Assembly (NCBI GenBank): GCA_038326165.1
Contig: JBBQJT010000017.1
Location: 1-61,308 of the forward strand
Source of the DNA: JAEUUM01 sp038326165
GTDB taxonomy: Bacteria; Bacteroidota; Bacteroidia; Chitinophagales; Saprospiraceae
DNA length: 61,308 bases
Direction: 5' to 3'
Made by a program: the position numbers and the translations under genes. How positions within the stretch are numbered: position 1 is the stretch's first letter; the number at the start of each line of letters is the position of its first letter. Shown piece by piece: positions 1 through 9,917 of this stretch. The notes under the pieces were generated by a model that did no database searches, had not been told where the DNA came from, and worked only from the letters and a program-made list of their open reading frames with translations.

Positions 1-2
1 GA

Positions 3-395
3 CCATACCGGACCTTGCCAAGAGTAGGGGGTGGTTGTGCATTATTTGGTGGTGTGTTCGATGCAAAGGACAATCACATTGCTTATCCTTTGGCCATTTT
101 TATTGATGAAGATGGTAATCTTGTCAACTCGCAAGAACAGAGAGCTGGAGATTACGACTTTACCCTATTCGGCAATCCTGGCACTACACAGTTGCGGCTC
201 AATGCTCAGTTCAATCAAATGGATGTCACCATGAATGTAAGTGACATGACAGGTCGCGTGATTGCCAATACCTCTTTACAACAAGGCATGAATACACTCG
301 ATACCATTGATTGGGCCATTGGAAGCTACGTTATCAATTTGGTTGACAAGTTCGGCAGAGTCATTTCGACTCAACAATGGGTGAAAGTGCAATAG
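3..395 (+). CDS. C-terminal part of a T9SS-secreted protein (5' end outside window)
   Basis: The reading frame is open from the first bases, so the gene begins upstream of the window and only about 130 codons are seen. The last 80 residues look like a type A T9SS C-terminal sorting domain: a short Gly-Asn-Pro turn (LFGNPGTT), alternating strands, the segment DMTGRVI typical of these domains, and a final strand ending in WVKVQ. In this family the domain directs export by the type IX system and is usually removed at the cell surface. No catalytic part is visible, so the function of the whole protein cannot be told. A TTG at position 15 is in frame but is not a credible start, because the frame continues upstream of it. 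Confidence 0.75.
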   Translation, partial: PYRTLPRVGGGCALFGGVFDAKDNHIAYPLAIFIDEDGNLVNSQEQRAGDYDFTLFGNPGTTQLRLNAQFNQMDVTMNVSDMTGRVIANTSLQQGMNTLDTIDWAIGSYVINLVDKFGRVISTQQWVKVQ

Positions 396-563
396 ATTTT
401 ATGAAAAGTACATTTCAAACAATGCACAAGTTTGCTAATTTAAAATCATTTTTGGCTCATGGTTACATTCTTTAAAGACCTTACTTTACATCTTGCAACA
501 GACCGTTTCATGTCCCAACACAAATAGTATTTCTTCCATTTCACGTGCTTGTTCAATCTTTAC

Positions 564-571
564 TACCTTTG
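564..571 (+). promoter_or_regulatory. -7 promoter element of prfA
   Basis: TACCTTTG fits the Bacteroidota -7 consensus TAnnTTTG and lies 22 bases before the ATG of prfA, which would give a leader of about 15 bases. A clean -33 TTG at the usual spacing is not evident, so the call rests on the -7 box and its position. Confidence 0.5.
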
Positions 572-593
572 CACCCTGAACGACGACACTACT

Positions 594-1664
594 ATGTTAG
601 ACAAATTAAGCAATATCAAGGATAAGTACATGCGCTTAGAGGAGCAACTGTCTGATCCTGAGATATTAAGCGATATGACTCGATTCACCAAAGTGAATAA
701 GGAATACAAGGAGCTGAAACCAATAATTGAAAAATTCGATGAATATGAATCTCTGATAGGCAATATCCAAACAGCTAAGACGATGGCCAGTGATAGCGAT
801 CCTGAATTGCGTGAAATGGCTAAAATGGAACTTCAAGAATTGGAGCCACTGGTGAGCCCTATGGAAGAGGAAATCAAAATGTTGCTCGCTCCAAAAGATC
901 CTGATGATACAAAAGATGTGATTTTTGAAATCCGTTCAGGTACGGGAGGAGACGAAGCATGTCTCTTTGTAGGTGATTTGTATAAGATGTACAGCCGATA
1001 TTTTGAAAAAAATGGCTGGAAGGTCAACTCAATTGCTATCAATGAAGGCTCATTGGGTGGTTACAATAAATTGATATTCGAGATCAACGGCGATAACGTT
1101 TATGGCAAATTGAAATTCGAATCTGGTGCACATCGTGTGCAGCGGGTACCTGATACCGAATCCAAAGGAAGGGTGCATACTTCGGCTGCCACAGTAGCAG
1201 TGATTCCAAAATTTGAAGAAGAGGAAATAGAAATCAACAAAGCTGATTTGCGGGTGGATACTTTCCGTGCAAGTGGTGCCGGTGGTCAACACGTCAATAA
1301 AACTGAATCGGGCATTCGAATTACTCACATTCCTACTGGGGTAGTTGCTGAAAGTACTGAGGATCGCTCACAACACCGCAACCGAGATATTGCAATGAAC
1401 CGTTTGTATCTTGAAATACGGGACAATGCTCAACGCAAATTCAATAACGAGCAAGCGGCAAAAAGAAAATCTTTGGTAGGTTCAGGAGATCGATCTGATA
1501 AAATACGCACCTACAATTTTCCACAAAACAGAGTAACAGATCATAGGATTGACCTAACCTTGTATAAGCTTGACACCATCTTGATGGGCGAAATTGATGA
1601 AATTATCGACGCACTAATTCTGTATGAAAATACTACCCGCTTACAAGAAGTAGAAGGAATTTAA
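594..1664 (+). CDS. prfA: Peptide chain release factor 1
   Basis: RF1 recognises UAA and UAG in the ribosomal A site and triggers release of the finished peptide. The 356-residue product has the usual length. The catalytic GGQ motif (SGAGGQHVN) is at residues 230-232. The stop-codon reading loop appears as PDT in the context RVPDTES, where E. coli RF1 has PAT. The frame is open upstream to a TTG at 549, but the ATG at 594 gives the normal N-terminus (MLDKLSN) and follows a good -7 box, so I chose it. It is monocistronic: the next gene converges on it, with only 13 bases between the two stop codons. Confidence 0.96.
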   Translation: MLDKLSNIKDKYMRLEEQLSDPEILSDMTRFTKVNKEYKELKPIIEKFDEYESLIGNIQTAKTMASDSDPELREMAKMELQELEPLVSPMEEEIKMLLAPKDPDDTKDVIFEIRSGTGGDEACLFVGDLYKMYSRYFEKNGWKVNSIAINEGSLGGYNKLIFEINGDNVYGKLKFESGAHRVQRVPDTESKGRVHTSAATVAVIPKFEEEEIEINKADLRVDTFRASGAGGQHVNKTESGIRITHIPTGVVAESTEDRSQHRNRDIAMNRLYLEIRDNAQRKFNNEQAAKRKSLVGSGDRSDKIRTYNFPQNRVTDHRIDLTLYKLDTILMGEIDEIIDALILYENTTRLQEVEGI

Positions 1665-1677
1665 GTATTTCATGTCA

Positions 1678-4600
1678 TTAAAAATCTGTGCCAAGGGACA
1701 AATACAATATTGGTTTGGTAACCACCTTGGTTTCAATGCCATAGCCATAGTCTAGCCGAATAAAATAGCCAAATAAGGTAGTTCGTGCTCCAAATCCGAA
1801 ACCTGCAACCAACGGATCACGGTAATAATTCACTTTAAGTGTTACCGTAGGCGGATTCTCCAGTATCACCGAATTGAGAGGATTATTGGCATCAAATGGC
1901 GAAATTCCCTCCCAAGCTGTTCCCGCATCAAAGAATCCCACAAGTTGGAAATTTCTAATAAATCCTGATCGCATCCTTTCGAAGAAGTATCGGAATACTG
2001 GCACCCTTACTTCAGCATTGACGAGGCCATAGCTGCTACCATTGCGGGCGTTGTAGGTAAAACCGCGTAAGTTGGGCGCCATCGTTTGGAAAGCATAACT
2101 TCCATTGCCATTGAAGGGTATGTTGTTGTTGAACTCTGGCAACAGCCAATTGTCCACCCCACCCAAAAGATACAATATTCTATCGGTCCCAAATGAGACT
2201 TCACCTGCGGCTCTCAAGGCCAAAATACTGTGTCTGAAAAAAGGGATATATCTACGCATATCCATACCAAACAAGCCCAAAAATCCATTTCCCCATGAAA
2301 AACTTGGATTTTGATTCAAGGTAAGTTCAAAACTTTTGGCTGCTTCAGCATAAAATTTATAACGCTTCCCAATTAATATATTGGTGTATCTTTCATAGCT
2401 GTTATCGATCACAAATTCAGCTCTTGCGCCTATCCTTGGCTCGTTGTAAATACTGGTGTTCAAGGTGTTTTTTTCGGTAGACTTCCAGAACAATTGATCA
2501 TTACGGACTGTACCACGGAGTCTGATGCTGCGAAATACATCAAATGGATAACGGAATTCGGCCTGCGCCAGATTGATAACTGTTTTGGTTCGGAATTGTG
2601 GAAAAAGCACTATTGGCCCACTGGTATTGAACTTCAATGGTCCGGGCAACAACTCCAAATATTCCTTTGTCAATAAGTTGGGGTCAATGACATTTGACTG
2701 GCCTGAATAATAATAGGAATAAAATTTATCCCAACGCTTCTTTCGGTCTTTGAAAGTAACGAAATATTCTCCACCTCTGAAAGTAGTTGGAAATCTGGCT
2801 CCTACATCAATTACGTAATCCTCCAACAAATCTTTAAAATTGGTGGATAACATGATGCCCAAAGGCACAAAATTAAAATTATTGGATGCGCCTTGACCGT
2901 TCAATATCCTTCCTGTAAAATTGTCTAACCCGCCAAATAATGGGGAATTATCCATTCGGGTGGTTATGAAGTCTGTCCTAAACTGCAAACGATAGGGTAT
3001 AATTCTGGCACTTTTGAAGGCCTTGGGACTTGAGGAAACTACAGTAGCATTTTGGACATCCTCCTCTTGATTGATGAAAGGTTCCGTTTTTTGTCGAACC
3101 GGACTGACATCCTCATCCTCATCAGGAAACTCAGATTCAAAATAAGCTTGCTTTTTGGTCACCACAGAATCCTTGGGAACCGCGGGCGCTTTGGCAGGCT
3201 CAGTAGCTTTTTGAGTTATGGGCGCATTCTTGATGATTGATGCTTTTTTCTCTTTGAGCATCCATTCTTTGTTGTATTTCAGCGCATACTTGGTATCAGG
3301 ATAGGTCAACTTGCGCAAGCTGTCAGAGGCAACACGATAAATAATCGGCAGATTCTTGTACTTTCCGTTGACATAAGTAAACTCATCTGTTCCTTGAGTT
3401 GCTGTGATTGGATGCTGGAAAGCAGCAGATTCTGTTTCCTCTATTTCAAGACCCAATACTGGCCTGGCGATGATGGTATCAATCTTTGGGCTATTTCGCC
3501 AATTCGCCAAATCATTTCGGCCTACCACATTCTTAGTTCCGTCTTTAAGAAACAAACTGTAAACCGAATCCTTCACGATGGTGGACAATGATATTCTATT
3601 TAGGGTCGTATAGCCATGTATTTCACTTTGATATTGAAATATATTTTCTGCTACAGCACTTGGGTGACTTTCAGATAAACTCGGAGTTTTGGTAATACGG
3701 AATAGATCCTTTTTATCTCCATCAAGTGTCATCAACCAAACATCATTGTTGCTGACTGGCACCAAGGTGTCAATTTTCTGATTGTACAGGCTATCCGATA
3801 TTCTATTGCTGGTAAACAAAACTGCTGGCTTGCCATCATGAATAAATGGAGTTGCATCCGCATCATCGAAATAATCATTGGTCAGACGCACTGCTTGCTT
3901 TGTTGACAAATAGTAGAAAAAAACATCACTTGAGCCATTGACAGTGGCAGTCAGGAGCAATTTGGTACTGTCCATATAAACCATACTATGGATCCTTCCA
4001 AAGTGAGGTGCAACTGGTTCCCACTTCCATTTTTTCTTTGCTACATTATAAATACCGAGTTTTTGTTTGTCCCGTATTTCATTGATCATCAAGAGCTTTT
4101 TGCTATTGGGATGCCATGCTATTAGCGGATATTCATAATCAGTAGGTTGGAAAGCGTTTCTAATTCCTTTTTTATATATTTTTTTCTTGTTGTGAAATGA
4201 AGAATCAGCAACATAGACCCGCACCTTTCCTACTTCATTGGTCACATAAGCGAGTTTGCGGTTATCGGGCGATAGGACCATCCGCGTAGCTTGGATTCTT
4301 TTTTTACTTGAAATCTGCAATTTTTTGCTTGTTGCTGATAACTCAGCCAATTGGTATTGATTTTTGTACCATTCCATCATTTCCTCCACCACTTCCTCGT
4401 AGGTTTTGTTCATAACGTAGATAAAACCGGTTTGTAACTCCCTGTTGATGCGGACCAAATAAAGCAAATTGGATACAGAAGTTGTGCCATATTGCGTAGC
4501 CAAATAATGCCAAAATGCTTGTCCTGCCAATTGGGGATTTTCTTTAACGAGTTGTGAGAACTTCGTAATTTTATCAGAAGCGAGTTTGTCAGCAAGAAGT

Positions 4601-5169
4601 TGATCATTTTTAATGGACCAATCCTCACCGGCATAAGCGATCAAACCTTCTTTGAACCATTCCGGCAAATGCAATGAAACTGCATTTTGAACTATCTCCT
4701 GCAGGTTGCTGCCAAACAGCAATGCATCCATATATACAGAAGCAATCCCTTCTCGGATATCCTTGCGCAAGGTTTTGTGGTTGCCATCGAAGTAAATAAA
4801 AATTTTATTTCCCAATATCTTGGTCAAACCACCTGTGTGCCTATATGATTCTTCCTGACCTATATTGGTTTGTTTTAGGTCGGTAATATCAGTAAAAACA
4901 ATAATTTCGATTTTATCATTGATGCCGTAATCAAGCAAATCTTGAATAACGGGAATCTCTTGTTCTGCAAGTATGGAGGCGGCCTGTGCGGTATATCTGC
5001 CATCGCCATACCAATAAGTGATGGTGTTTTCTCCTTCATAATACTCCCATTCATCAAAACCCTTGTGGTACTGAATTCTGTTCTTCCCAAATTCAACACG
5101 CGACACTTGGGCAACTGAGCCTATGATAAAACTAAAAAAACAAAGAATCAATAAACGGGATTTGAGCAT
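1678..5169 (-). CDS. TolB-like propeller protein with degenerate zincin N-domain and Omp85-like C-terminal barrel
   Basis: A 1163-residue envelope protein. Residues 1-20 form a signal peptide (hydrophobic run LLILCFFSFIIG, then SVAQ). Residues about 30-290 resemble the peptidase-MA/gluzincin fold: a WFKEG motif (E174) is kept, but where the zinc site HExxH is expected the sequence reads REGIA (139-143), so both histidines are absent. Residues about 300-600 contain WD40/TolB-like strands such as SPDNRKLAYV and WHPNSKKLLMI. A Lys/Pro/Glu-rich linker follows near 660-730. The last 400 residues are rich in beta-strands and end in a surface-antigen/Omp85-type barrel (FFDAGTAWEG; final residue Phe). 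I infer an outer-membrane protein with a large periplasmic part. The ATG at 5169 was preferred over one at 5226 because it starts the signal peptide. The exact role is unknown. Confidence 0.8.
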   Translation of the reverse strand: MLKSRLLILCFFSFIIGSVAQVSRVEFGKNRIQYHKGFDEWEYYEGENTITYWYGDGRYTAQAASILAEQEIPVIQDLLDYGINDKIEIIVFTDITDLKQTNIGQEESYRHTGGLTKILGNKIFIYFDGNHKTLRKDIREGIASVYMDALLFGSNLQEIVQNAVSLHLPEWFKEGLIAYAGEDWSIKNDQLLADKLASDKITKFSQLVKENPQLAGQAFWHYLATQYGTTSVSNLLYLVRINRELQTGFIYVMNKTYEEVVEEMMEWYKNQYQLAELSATSKKLQISSKKRIQATRMVLSPDNRKLAYVTNEVGKVRVYVADSSFHNKKKIYKKGIRNAFQPTDYEYPLIAWHPNSKKLLMINEIRDKQKLGIYNVAKKKWKWEPVAPHFGRIHSMVYMDSTKLLLTATVNGSSDVFFYYLSTKQAVRLTNDYFDDADATPFIHDGKPAVLFTSNRISDSLYNQKIDTLVPVSNNDVWLMTLDGDKKDLFRITKTPSLSESHPSAVAENIFQYQSEIHGYTTLNRISLSTIVKDSVYSLFLKDGTKNVVGRNDLANWRNSPKIDTIIARPVLGLEIEETESAAFQHPITATQGTDEFTYVNGKYKNLPIIYRVASDSLRKLTYPDTKYALKYNKEWMLKEKKASIIKNAPITQKATEPAKAPAVPKDSVVTKKQAYFESEFPDEDEDVSPVRQKTEPFINQEEDVQNATVVSSSPKAFKSARIIPYRLQFRTDFITTRMDNSPLFGGLDNFTGRILNGQGASNNFNFVPLGIMLSTNFKDLLEDYVIDVGARFPTTFRGGEYFVTFKDRKKRWDKFYSYYYSGQSNVIDPNLLTKEYLELLPGPLKFNTSGPIVLFPQFRTKTVINLAQAEFRYPFDVFRSIRLRGTVRNDQLFWKSTEKNTLNTSIYNEPRIGARAEFVIDNSYERYTNILIGKRYKFYAEAAKSFELTLNQNPSFSWGNGFLGLFGMDMRRYIPFFRHSILALRAAGEVSFGTDRILYLLGGVDNWLLPEFNNNIPFNGNGSYAFQTMAPNLRGFTYNARNGSSYGLVNAEVRVPVFRYFFERMRSGFIRNFQLVGFFDAGTAWEGISPFDANNPLNSVILENPPTVTLKVNYYRDPLVAGFGFGARTTLFGYFIRLDYGYGIETKVVTKPILYLSLGTDF

Positions 5170-5272
5170 AACTTCGCGTTCGGAAATATAAATATGAGAC
5201 CAAATTAGCAATTTATCTACAAGCAACGAAATATCTTACCATACAGTTGTATAAACCATTAAATAATTCACC

Positions 5273-5911
5273 ATGTCTGTCATCCATGCCTTCGCTTTTA
5301 ATCCATTTCAAGAGAACACTTATGTCATTGCATCCAATGCTGGTAACTGTATGATCATAGACCCAGGTTGCTTCGTGACAGTAGAGGAAAAAAGAATTTC
5401 TGATTATATCACCACCCGCAATTTTAAGCCCATTCACTTGCTTCACACGCATGCGCATTTGGATCATGTCTTTGGAACCAATTATATCCGTGAGACCTAT
5501 GGGTTGAGCCCTTTATTTCATGAGCTTGAAAAACCTGTACTCGAATCGGTACCCAGAGTTGGTTCAATGTACGGAGTTCCTTGTGATGAAGTGTTGGATC
5601 CTGAATACACTTTGGCCGATGGTATGACAATCAGTATGGACGAAATGACATTTGAAATAGTATTGACACCAGGACATTCGCCAGGCAGCGTGTGCTTCAT
5701 CAACCATGCTGAAAAATATTTGATAGGTGGCGATGTATTATTTCATGAAAGTATTGGTCGTACCGACTTGCCAGGTGGCAATTATGACCAATTGATTGGA
5801 AGTATCAATACCAAACTATTCACATTGCCTGATGATTATACAGTTTATTCGGGGCATGGACCCAAAACCACCATCGGTCATGAAAGGAGATACAATCCAT
5901 TCTTGATGTAG
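5273..5911 (+). CDS. Metallo-beta-lactamase-fold hydrolase, glyoxalase II-like
   Basis: A 212-residue single-domain MBL-fold enzyme, probably cytoplasmic. The metal-binding signature HxHxDH is at residues 60-65 (HTHAHLDH). Further ligands are probably the His of TPGHSPGS near 133, the Asp of IGGDVLF near 153 and the His of SGHGPKT near 195. The family includes glyoxalase II and related thioester hydrolases; this short form without the C-terminal substrate helix domain is widespread and its substrate is rarely known. It is transcribed divergently from the large TolB/Omp85 gene, with about 100 bases between them. The ATG at 5273 gives a complete N-terminal strand, so the start is secure. Confidence 0.88.
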   Translation: MSVIHAFAFNPFQENTYVIASNAGNCMIIDPGCFVTVEEKRISDYITTRNFKPIHLLHTHAHLDHVFGTNYIRETYGLSPLFHELEKPVLESVPRVGSMYGVPCDEVLDPEYTLADGMTISMDEMTFEIVLTPGHSPGSVCFINHAEKYLIGGDVLFHESIGRTDLPGGNYDQLIGSINTKLFTLPDDYTVYSGHGPKTTIGHERRYNPFLM

Positions 5912-5967
5912 TCTTAACAATATGAATTATAGAACCAGCAAATATAACAAATTAGTGCTTTGTTTCC

Positions 5968-7451
5968 TTACATCTGTATTATTACTGTGCTGTTTATTTT
6001 TTTATCATCCCTAAAATAAACACTCACTTGATAGGTACCAACTTCAATATGCTTGGTGTCAAGACTTACTGCTCGATCATTGATATTGTGCTTTGTCAAA
6101 ACCACTCTGCCCTGCATATCTATCAAACTGACTTCATAGATAGATTCTCCTTGGGATCGGACATGAATCACTTCATTAACCGGGTTGGGGAAGATCATCA
6201 CTTCATTTTTCTTTGCTTCTGAGGTGGAAACAGCTTTAGGCTTAGGTGCCTTGTCGGCTCTATAATGATTGTTATTGGGTAAATAAAAAGAATTGGGTGA
6301 CGGAAAGCGGATACTATTCGCCTTGAACTCACAGGCATCTCCCTTTTTATTGGGATATGCAATGTAACTCATGGCAAACCCTCCACCACCGCTGCCACAA
6401 TTAATTTTACCATTGGGTGCCAATCGGAGGCTAGCTATTGCCATAACAAATGGAAACTCTATTAACTTGATTGTATCAGTTCTGCCTACCAATTCGCGAG
6501 ATCCAGCTACGTCAGGATCTTTGAGATCCAATTGGTAAAGCAAATTCCAACCAGAAGCATACAAAAACCTACTATCAGGGGAGAACACACACCCGCCTGT
6601 ACCAACACTATTAGTTGGAAATAATGGTATATCAAATAAACGATAATTGCTCAGCTTTCTTGTTTTATCGTCGAAGTCATACAGTTGTAACGAATCTGGG
6701 GTACAGTAAAATGCATAGTGTTTTCCATCAGGGGAAAATGCAGCACCGCCTCCAAAATACAAAAAACTATCAATATTTATAATCCTCCCAAATGACTTTT
6801 GGTAGTCAATGGATGTGATCCCTTCTGATGTGAGTTTCAGTATTAAAAAGCCAGAATCCACTATACCTTGCATGGCTATCCACCAATCTTTGCCATTGTC
6901 ATGCGGACATGCAGTAATGTGAAAAGGTGCAAACTTAATAGGCATCTGGAGCCATACACTGTCTATCAATTTACCCTTACCAGCATTTTGGTTCAGATCG
7001 ATCCTGCAAGTATAAAATTCTTTCAAATAAATATCTGGCAGATCAAGATCAAGGGCGGTGCTACCAGTACCCAACCAATATTGATTGACACTATCCGGCC
7101 ATGGCAATACCAATGTAGCTGCTGCAGAGGGATAGTATTCTGACACACTGGGTGGATCACAAAATCCCAGCCAAGTGTAAGGTGATGCGCTAAAATTAAT
7201 GACTTCTGCACCTTATATGTAACAAAGTCTTGGTTTAGCACCCTACAACCATTGGAGTAGATCATTACATTATTGGACTTGTCAACAATCATACCTACGC
7301 CACTTGAGGTGCCCAAATTGGACTTAAATATGCTACTGGTATCAAATCCTGAACCGAGTCCATTGTTGAATCAGTTAATACAAGGTTTTGATTCAACAAG
7401 CTAATCAACGTTGGGTCAATGGAATTGGCTGAGCTGTTGTGTAATTCTAAT
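5968..7451 (-). pseudogene. Frameshifted remnant of a T9SS cargo gene
   Basis: The longest open part (5968-7146) encodes about 390 residues of a beta-propeller-like repeat protein (for example AAFSPDGKHY and CVFSPDSRFLYASG) ending in a T9SS type A sorting domain (MIFPNPVNEVIHV). Upstream the homologous reading continues in two other frames. Near 7211-7216 one base seems to be missing (TATAAGG), and near 7362-7367 another (ACAATGG). Restoring both joins the fragments into one protein containing IYSNGC, which matches FNSNGC of the intact paralogue at 14284-16053. No signal peptide is found: the 5' end runs into the end of the DUF6089 gene. It may be a true pseudogene or the product of single-base read errors. 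Confidence 0.7.
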
Positions 7452-8273
7452 TTAGAAATTGGAAACACTTGGACAACGAACATGTCCAAAATAATAGGCG
7501 ACTCCAATGGTCAATAAGTGGAATGAATCTCTGTCTTTACTGTTTCCTCTTTGACGTCCTCTTCCTCCAATTGGTTCTATACCCAACTCTCCGGATCTGT
7601 CCACCAAAGCACCCGCTACCGGACCATTTAGTTTTTTCACATCCTTAATATCAGGATACTTGGTACTGACATCATCAAGATAATCAGTAAATAGGTATCT
7701 CGAACTTATTTCAACATTCAAGCTCCATTCCGCGGTAAGATCAAGCTTTATACCACCACCAAAAGCAAATGCCATCTGCGTCAAACTATATTCATCACCC
7801 TGAAATTGTCCCTCTGTGCCAAATGGTTGAAGGGCATACCAATTGCCTTCGTATTTGGCCTTAGGATTGAATTTATATACCGACAAGCCTCCCATCAGAT
7901 AGGGCGTGAAATATTCGTCTTCACTGCCGTGCGTGTATGGTAAAAAATTAAACTCAAGTTCGCCTGATCCATCATAAATATTGGATGCAAAACTCAAATT
8001 CCGACTCTGTTCAAAGGTGTTTTTGCTGTCGCTGTCTTGCGCCATTACACGCGCATAACTGGCAGCAAACTTAAAACAAACGCGCTTGTTGAAGTTGTAC
8101 CTAGTGAACAAACGAGCTGCAGGACCTGGTCTATTGATGCGGTAATTGGTATTCAAGTCGCCAAGATAAAATGCCGATCCTACTGTACCGCCTACTTCCC
8201 ATCCTTTCTGAGCTTTGGACTCAACAAGACAAAAAGCACTTAAAATTATTGCTATCAGGTATCTTATCAGCAT
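7452..8273 (-). CDS. Outer-membrane beta-barrel protein, DUF6089-type
   Basis: A 273-residue protein with a signal peptide (LIRYLIAIILSAFCL, cleaved near SKAQ). The mature part starts with WEVGGTVGSAFYLGDLN, a pattern typical of the DUF6089 barrel family of Bacteroidota. It alternates hydrophobic and polar residues as in an 8- to 10-strand barrel and has the family-like ending GVAYYFGHVRCPS. The family's function is not established; a structural or assembly role in the outer membrane is plausible. It lies 66 bases after serS on the same strand and may be cotranscribed with it. The stop codon at 7452 is compatible with a full-length barrel, even though the downstream cargo relic begins at once. 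Confidence 0.75.
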   Translation of the reverse strand: MLIRYLIAIILSAFCLVESKAQKGWEVGGTVGSAFYLGDLNTNYRINRPGPAARLFTRYNFNKRVCFKFAASYARVMAQDSDSKNTFEQSRNLSFASNIYDGSGELEFNFLPYTHGSEDEYFTPYLMGGLSVYKFNPKAKYEGNWYALQPFGTEGQFQGDEYSLTQMAFAFGGGIKLDLTAEWSLNVEISSRYLFTDYLDDVSTKYPDIKDVKKLNGPVAGALVDRSGELGIEPIGGRGRQRGNSKDRDSFHLLTIGVAYYFGHVRCPSVSNF

Positions 8274-8339
8274 TGATTCAATTTTACTAAGGAGTAATTG
8301 TAACGACTATTTGACATAAAATGATGCATACAAGCCTTT

Positions 8340-9620
8340 TTAATTCAATATATCGAAACCAGTGTATTTTCTTAAAACTTCAGGCATTACAATACCATCA
8401 GGGGTTTGGTTGTTCTCAATCAATGCGGCTACAATTCTTGCCAATGCCAAAGCAGAACCATTCAAGGTATGGGCAAGTTGTATTTTTTTGTCAGCATCGC
8501 GATATCGCAACTTCATTCTATTGGTCTGAAAAGTTTCAAAATTAGAAACTGAACTTACTTCCAACCACCTCTGCTGTGCAGCACTCCAAACCTCAAAATC
8601 ATACGTACTTGCCGAAGCAAAACCCATATCACCACCACATAAGTGTAGGATTCGATATGGCAATTCCAGCTTATCCAATAATCCGCTCACATGAGCCAAC
8701 ATGGTTTGTAATGTTTGGTACGATTTTTCAGGATGCTCTATGACCACTACTTCAATCTTGTCAAACTGGTGAACTCTGTTCAATCCGCGAACATGGGCTC
8801 CATATGAGCCAGCTTCACGTCGGAAGCAGGGAGTATAAGCAGTCATTTTGATGGGTAGCTGAGCGGTCTCCAATATTTCATCGCGATAAATATTCGTTAC
8901 TGGAACTTCAGCTGTGGGAATCAAATAAAAATCATCGCGCTCCACATAATACATTTGAGCTTCCTTATCTGGCAATTGCCCTGTGCCTCTCGCCGAAGCC
9001 TCATTGACCATCAAAGGAGGCTGAATCTCTTCGAAACCGGCTGCTATAGCTTGATCCAAAAAGAAATTGATTAAAGCTCGTTGCAGTCGCGCTCCTTTGC
9101 CTCTGTAAACTGGAAATCCAGCTCCTGTCAATTTGGTACCCAACTCCAGATCGAAAATATTGTACTTCTTGGCCAATTCCCAATGTGGTGCCGCAGTGCC
9201 AGGCAATACCGGTAATGCTTTCGACCATGCTTGAAATACCAAGTTATCTTCAGGAGTTTTACCTTCAGGAACACTTTCATGTGGAATATTAGGAACCGAC
9301 AAAAGCTTGGTTTCAAGATCAGATTGTGTAGATTTTAATTTGGCATCCCATTCAGCTGCTTTTGATTTCATGTCAGCAACATTTGACTTAAGTTTTTCTG
9401 CTTCATCCTTTTGTCCTGATTTCATGAGTGAACCAATAGCTGCAGCTGCTTTGTTCAGTTCCGAAGAAACCTGATCCAATTCAAATTGTGCTTGTTTGCG
9501 CTGATCATCCAACTCCAATATTTCATCCAGTATCAAAATAGCCTGATCAGAATAGTTGCGTTTGCGCAATCCGGCAATAGCTTTTTCTTTGAATTCTCTG
9601 AGTGAACTTACTTGGATCAT
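8340..9620 (-). CDS. serS: Seryl-tRNA synthetase
   Basis: A class II aminoacyl-tRNA synthetase that charges tRNA-Ser in the cytoplasm. The 426 residues match the normal length. Residues about 30-110 form the long antiparallel coiled coil that binds the tRNA variable arm. Motif 2 is seen as PCFRREAGSYGAHVRG, followed by RVHQFDKIE. Motif 3 is in TLNGSALALARIVAALIE, and the C-terminus reads MPEVLRKYTGFD. The ATG at 9620 starts the conserved MIQVSSLRE. Two candidate minus-strand -7 boxes (TATTTTTG at 9734-9727 and 9754-9747) lie upstream and would give a leader of about 100-125 bases. The divergent neighbour is rho. Confidence 0.96.
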   Translation of the reverse strand: MIQVSSLREFKEKAIAGLRKRNYSDQAILILDEILELDDQRKQAQFELDQVSSELNKAAAAIGSLMKSGQKDEAEKLKSNVADMKSKAAEWDAKLKSTQSDLETKLLSVPNIPHESVPEGKTPEDNLVFQAWSKALPVLPGTAAPHWELAKKYNIFDLELGTKLTGAGFPVYRGKGARLQRALINFFLDQAIAAGFEEIQPPLMVNEASARGTGQLPDKEAQMYYVERDDFYLIPTAEVPVTNIYRDEILETAQLPIKMTAYTPCFRREAGSYGAHVRGLNRVHQFDKIEVVVIEHPEKSYQTLQTMLAHVSGLLDKLELPYRILHLCGGDMGFASASTYDFEVWSAAQQRWLEVSSVSNFETFQTNRMKLRYRDADKKIQLAHTLNGSALALARIVAALIENNQTPDGIVMPEVLRKYTGFDILN

Positions 9621-9757
9621 CGGTTGGTTTGTGTTTTTTCAAGGGCTTATTGCGCCACAGCCCAAAATTTATAGAGATGGAAGGGAGAAACGACCTTGCA
9701 GAAAAAGAAAAATATTTATGTCGGCACAAAAATACTACCATAATTTCAAAAATAAAC

Positions 9758-9765
9758 TACATTTG
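9758..9765 (+). promoter_or_regulatory. Putative promoter for rho with long leader
   Basis: TACATTTG fits the TAnnTTTG -7 consensus on the plus strand. If used, transcription would start near 9771 and give a leader of about 145 bases before rho. That leader holds a possible 20-codon reading frame (9778-9840) and a 7-bp hairpin (TTTGCTT / AAGCAAA, 9876-9893). No good -33 element was found. Confidence 0.35.
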
Positions 9766-9917
9766 CATTGTCTTGGGATGAAATCTATCACTACCAAGAT
9801 ATTTCCAGATCAATTTACAGGCAGAATTCAATTTTTTTGACCCTTAATAAAGTCACATTAACTCATATTAGATCTTTTGCTTTCCTAAGCAAATAAGACC
9901 GCTTTTATTTTATACCA

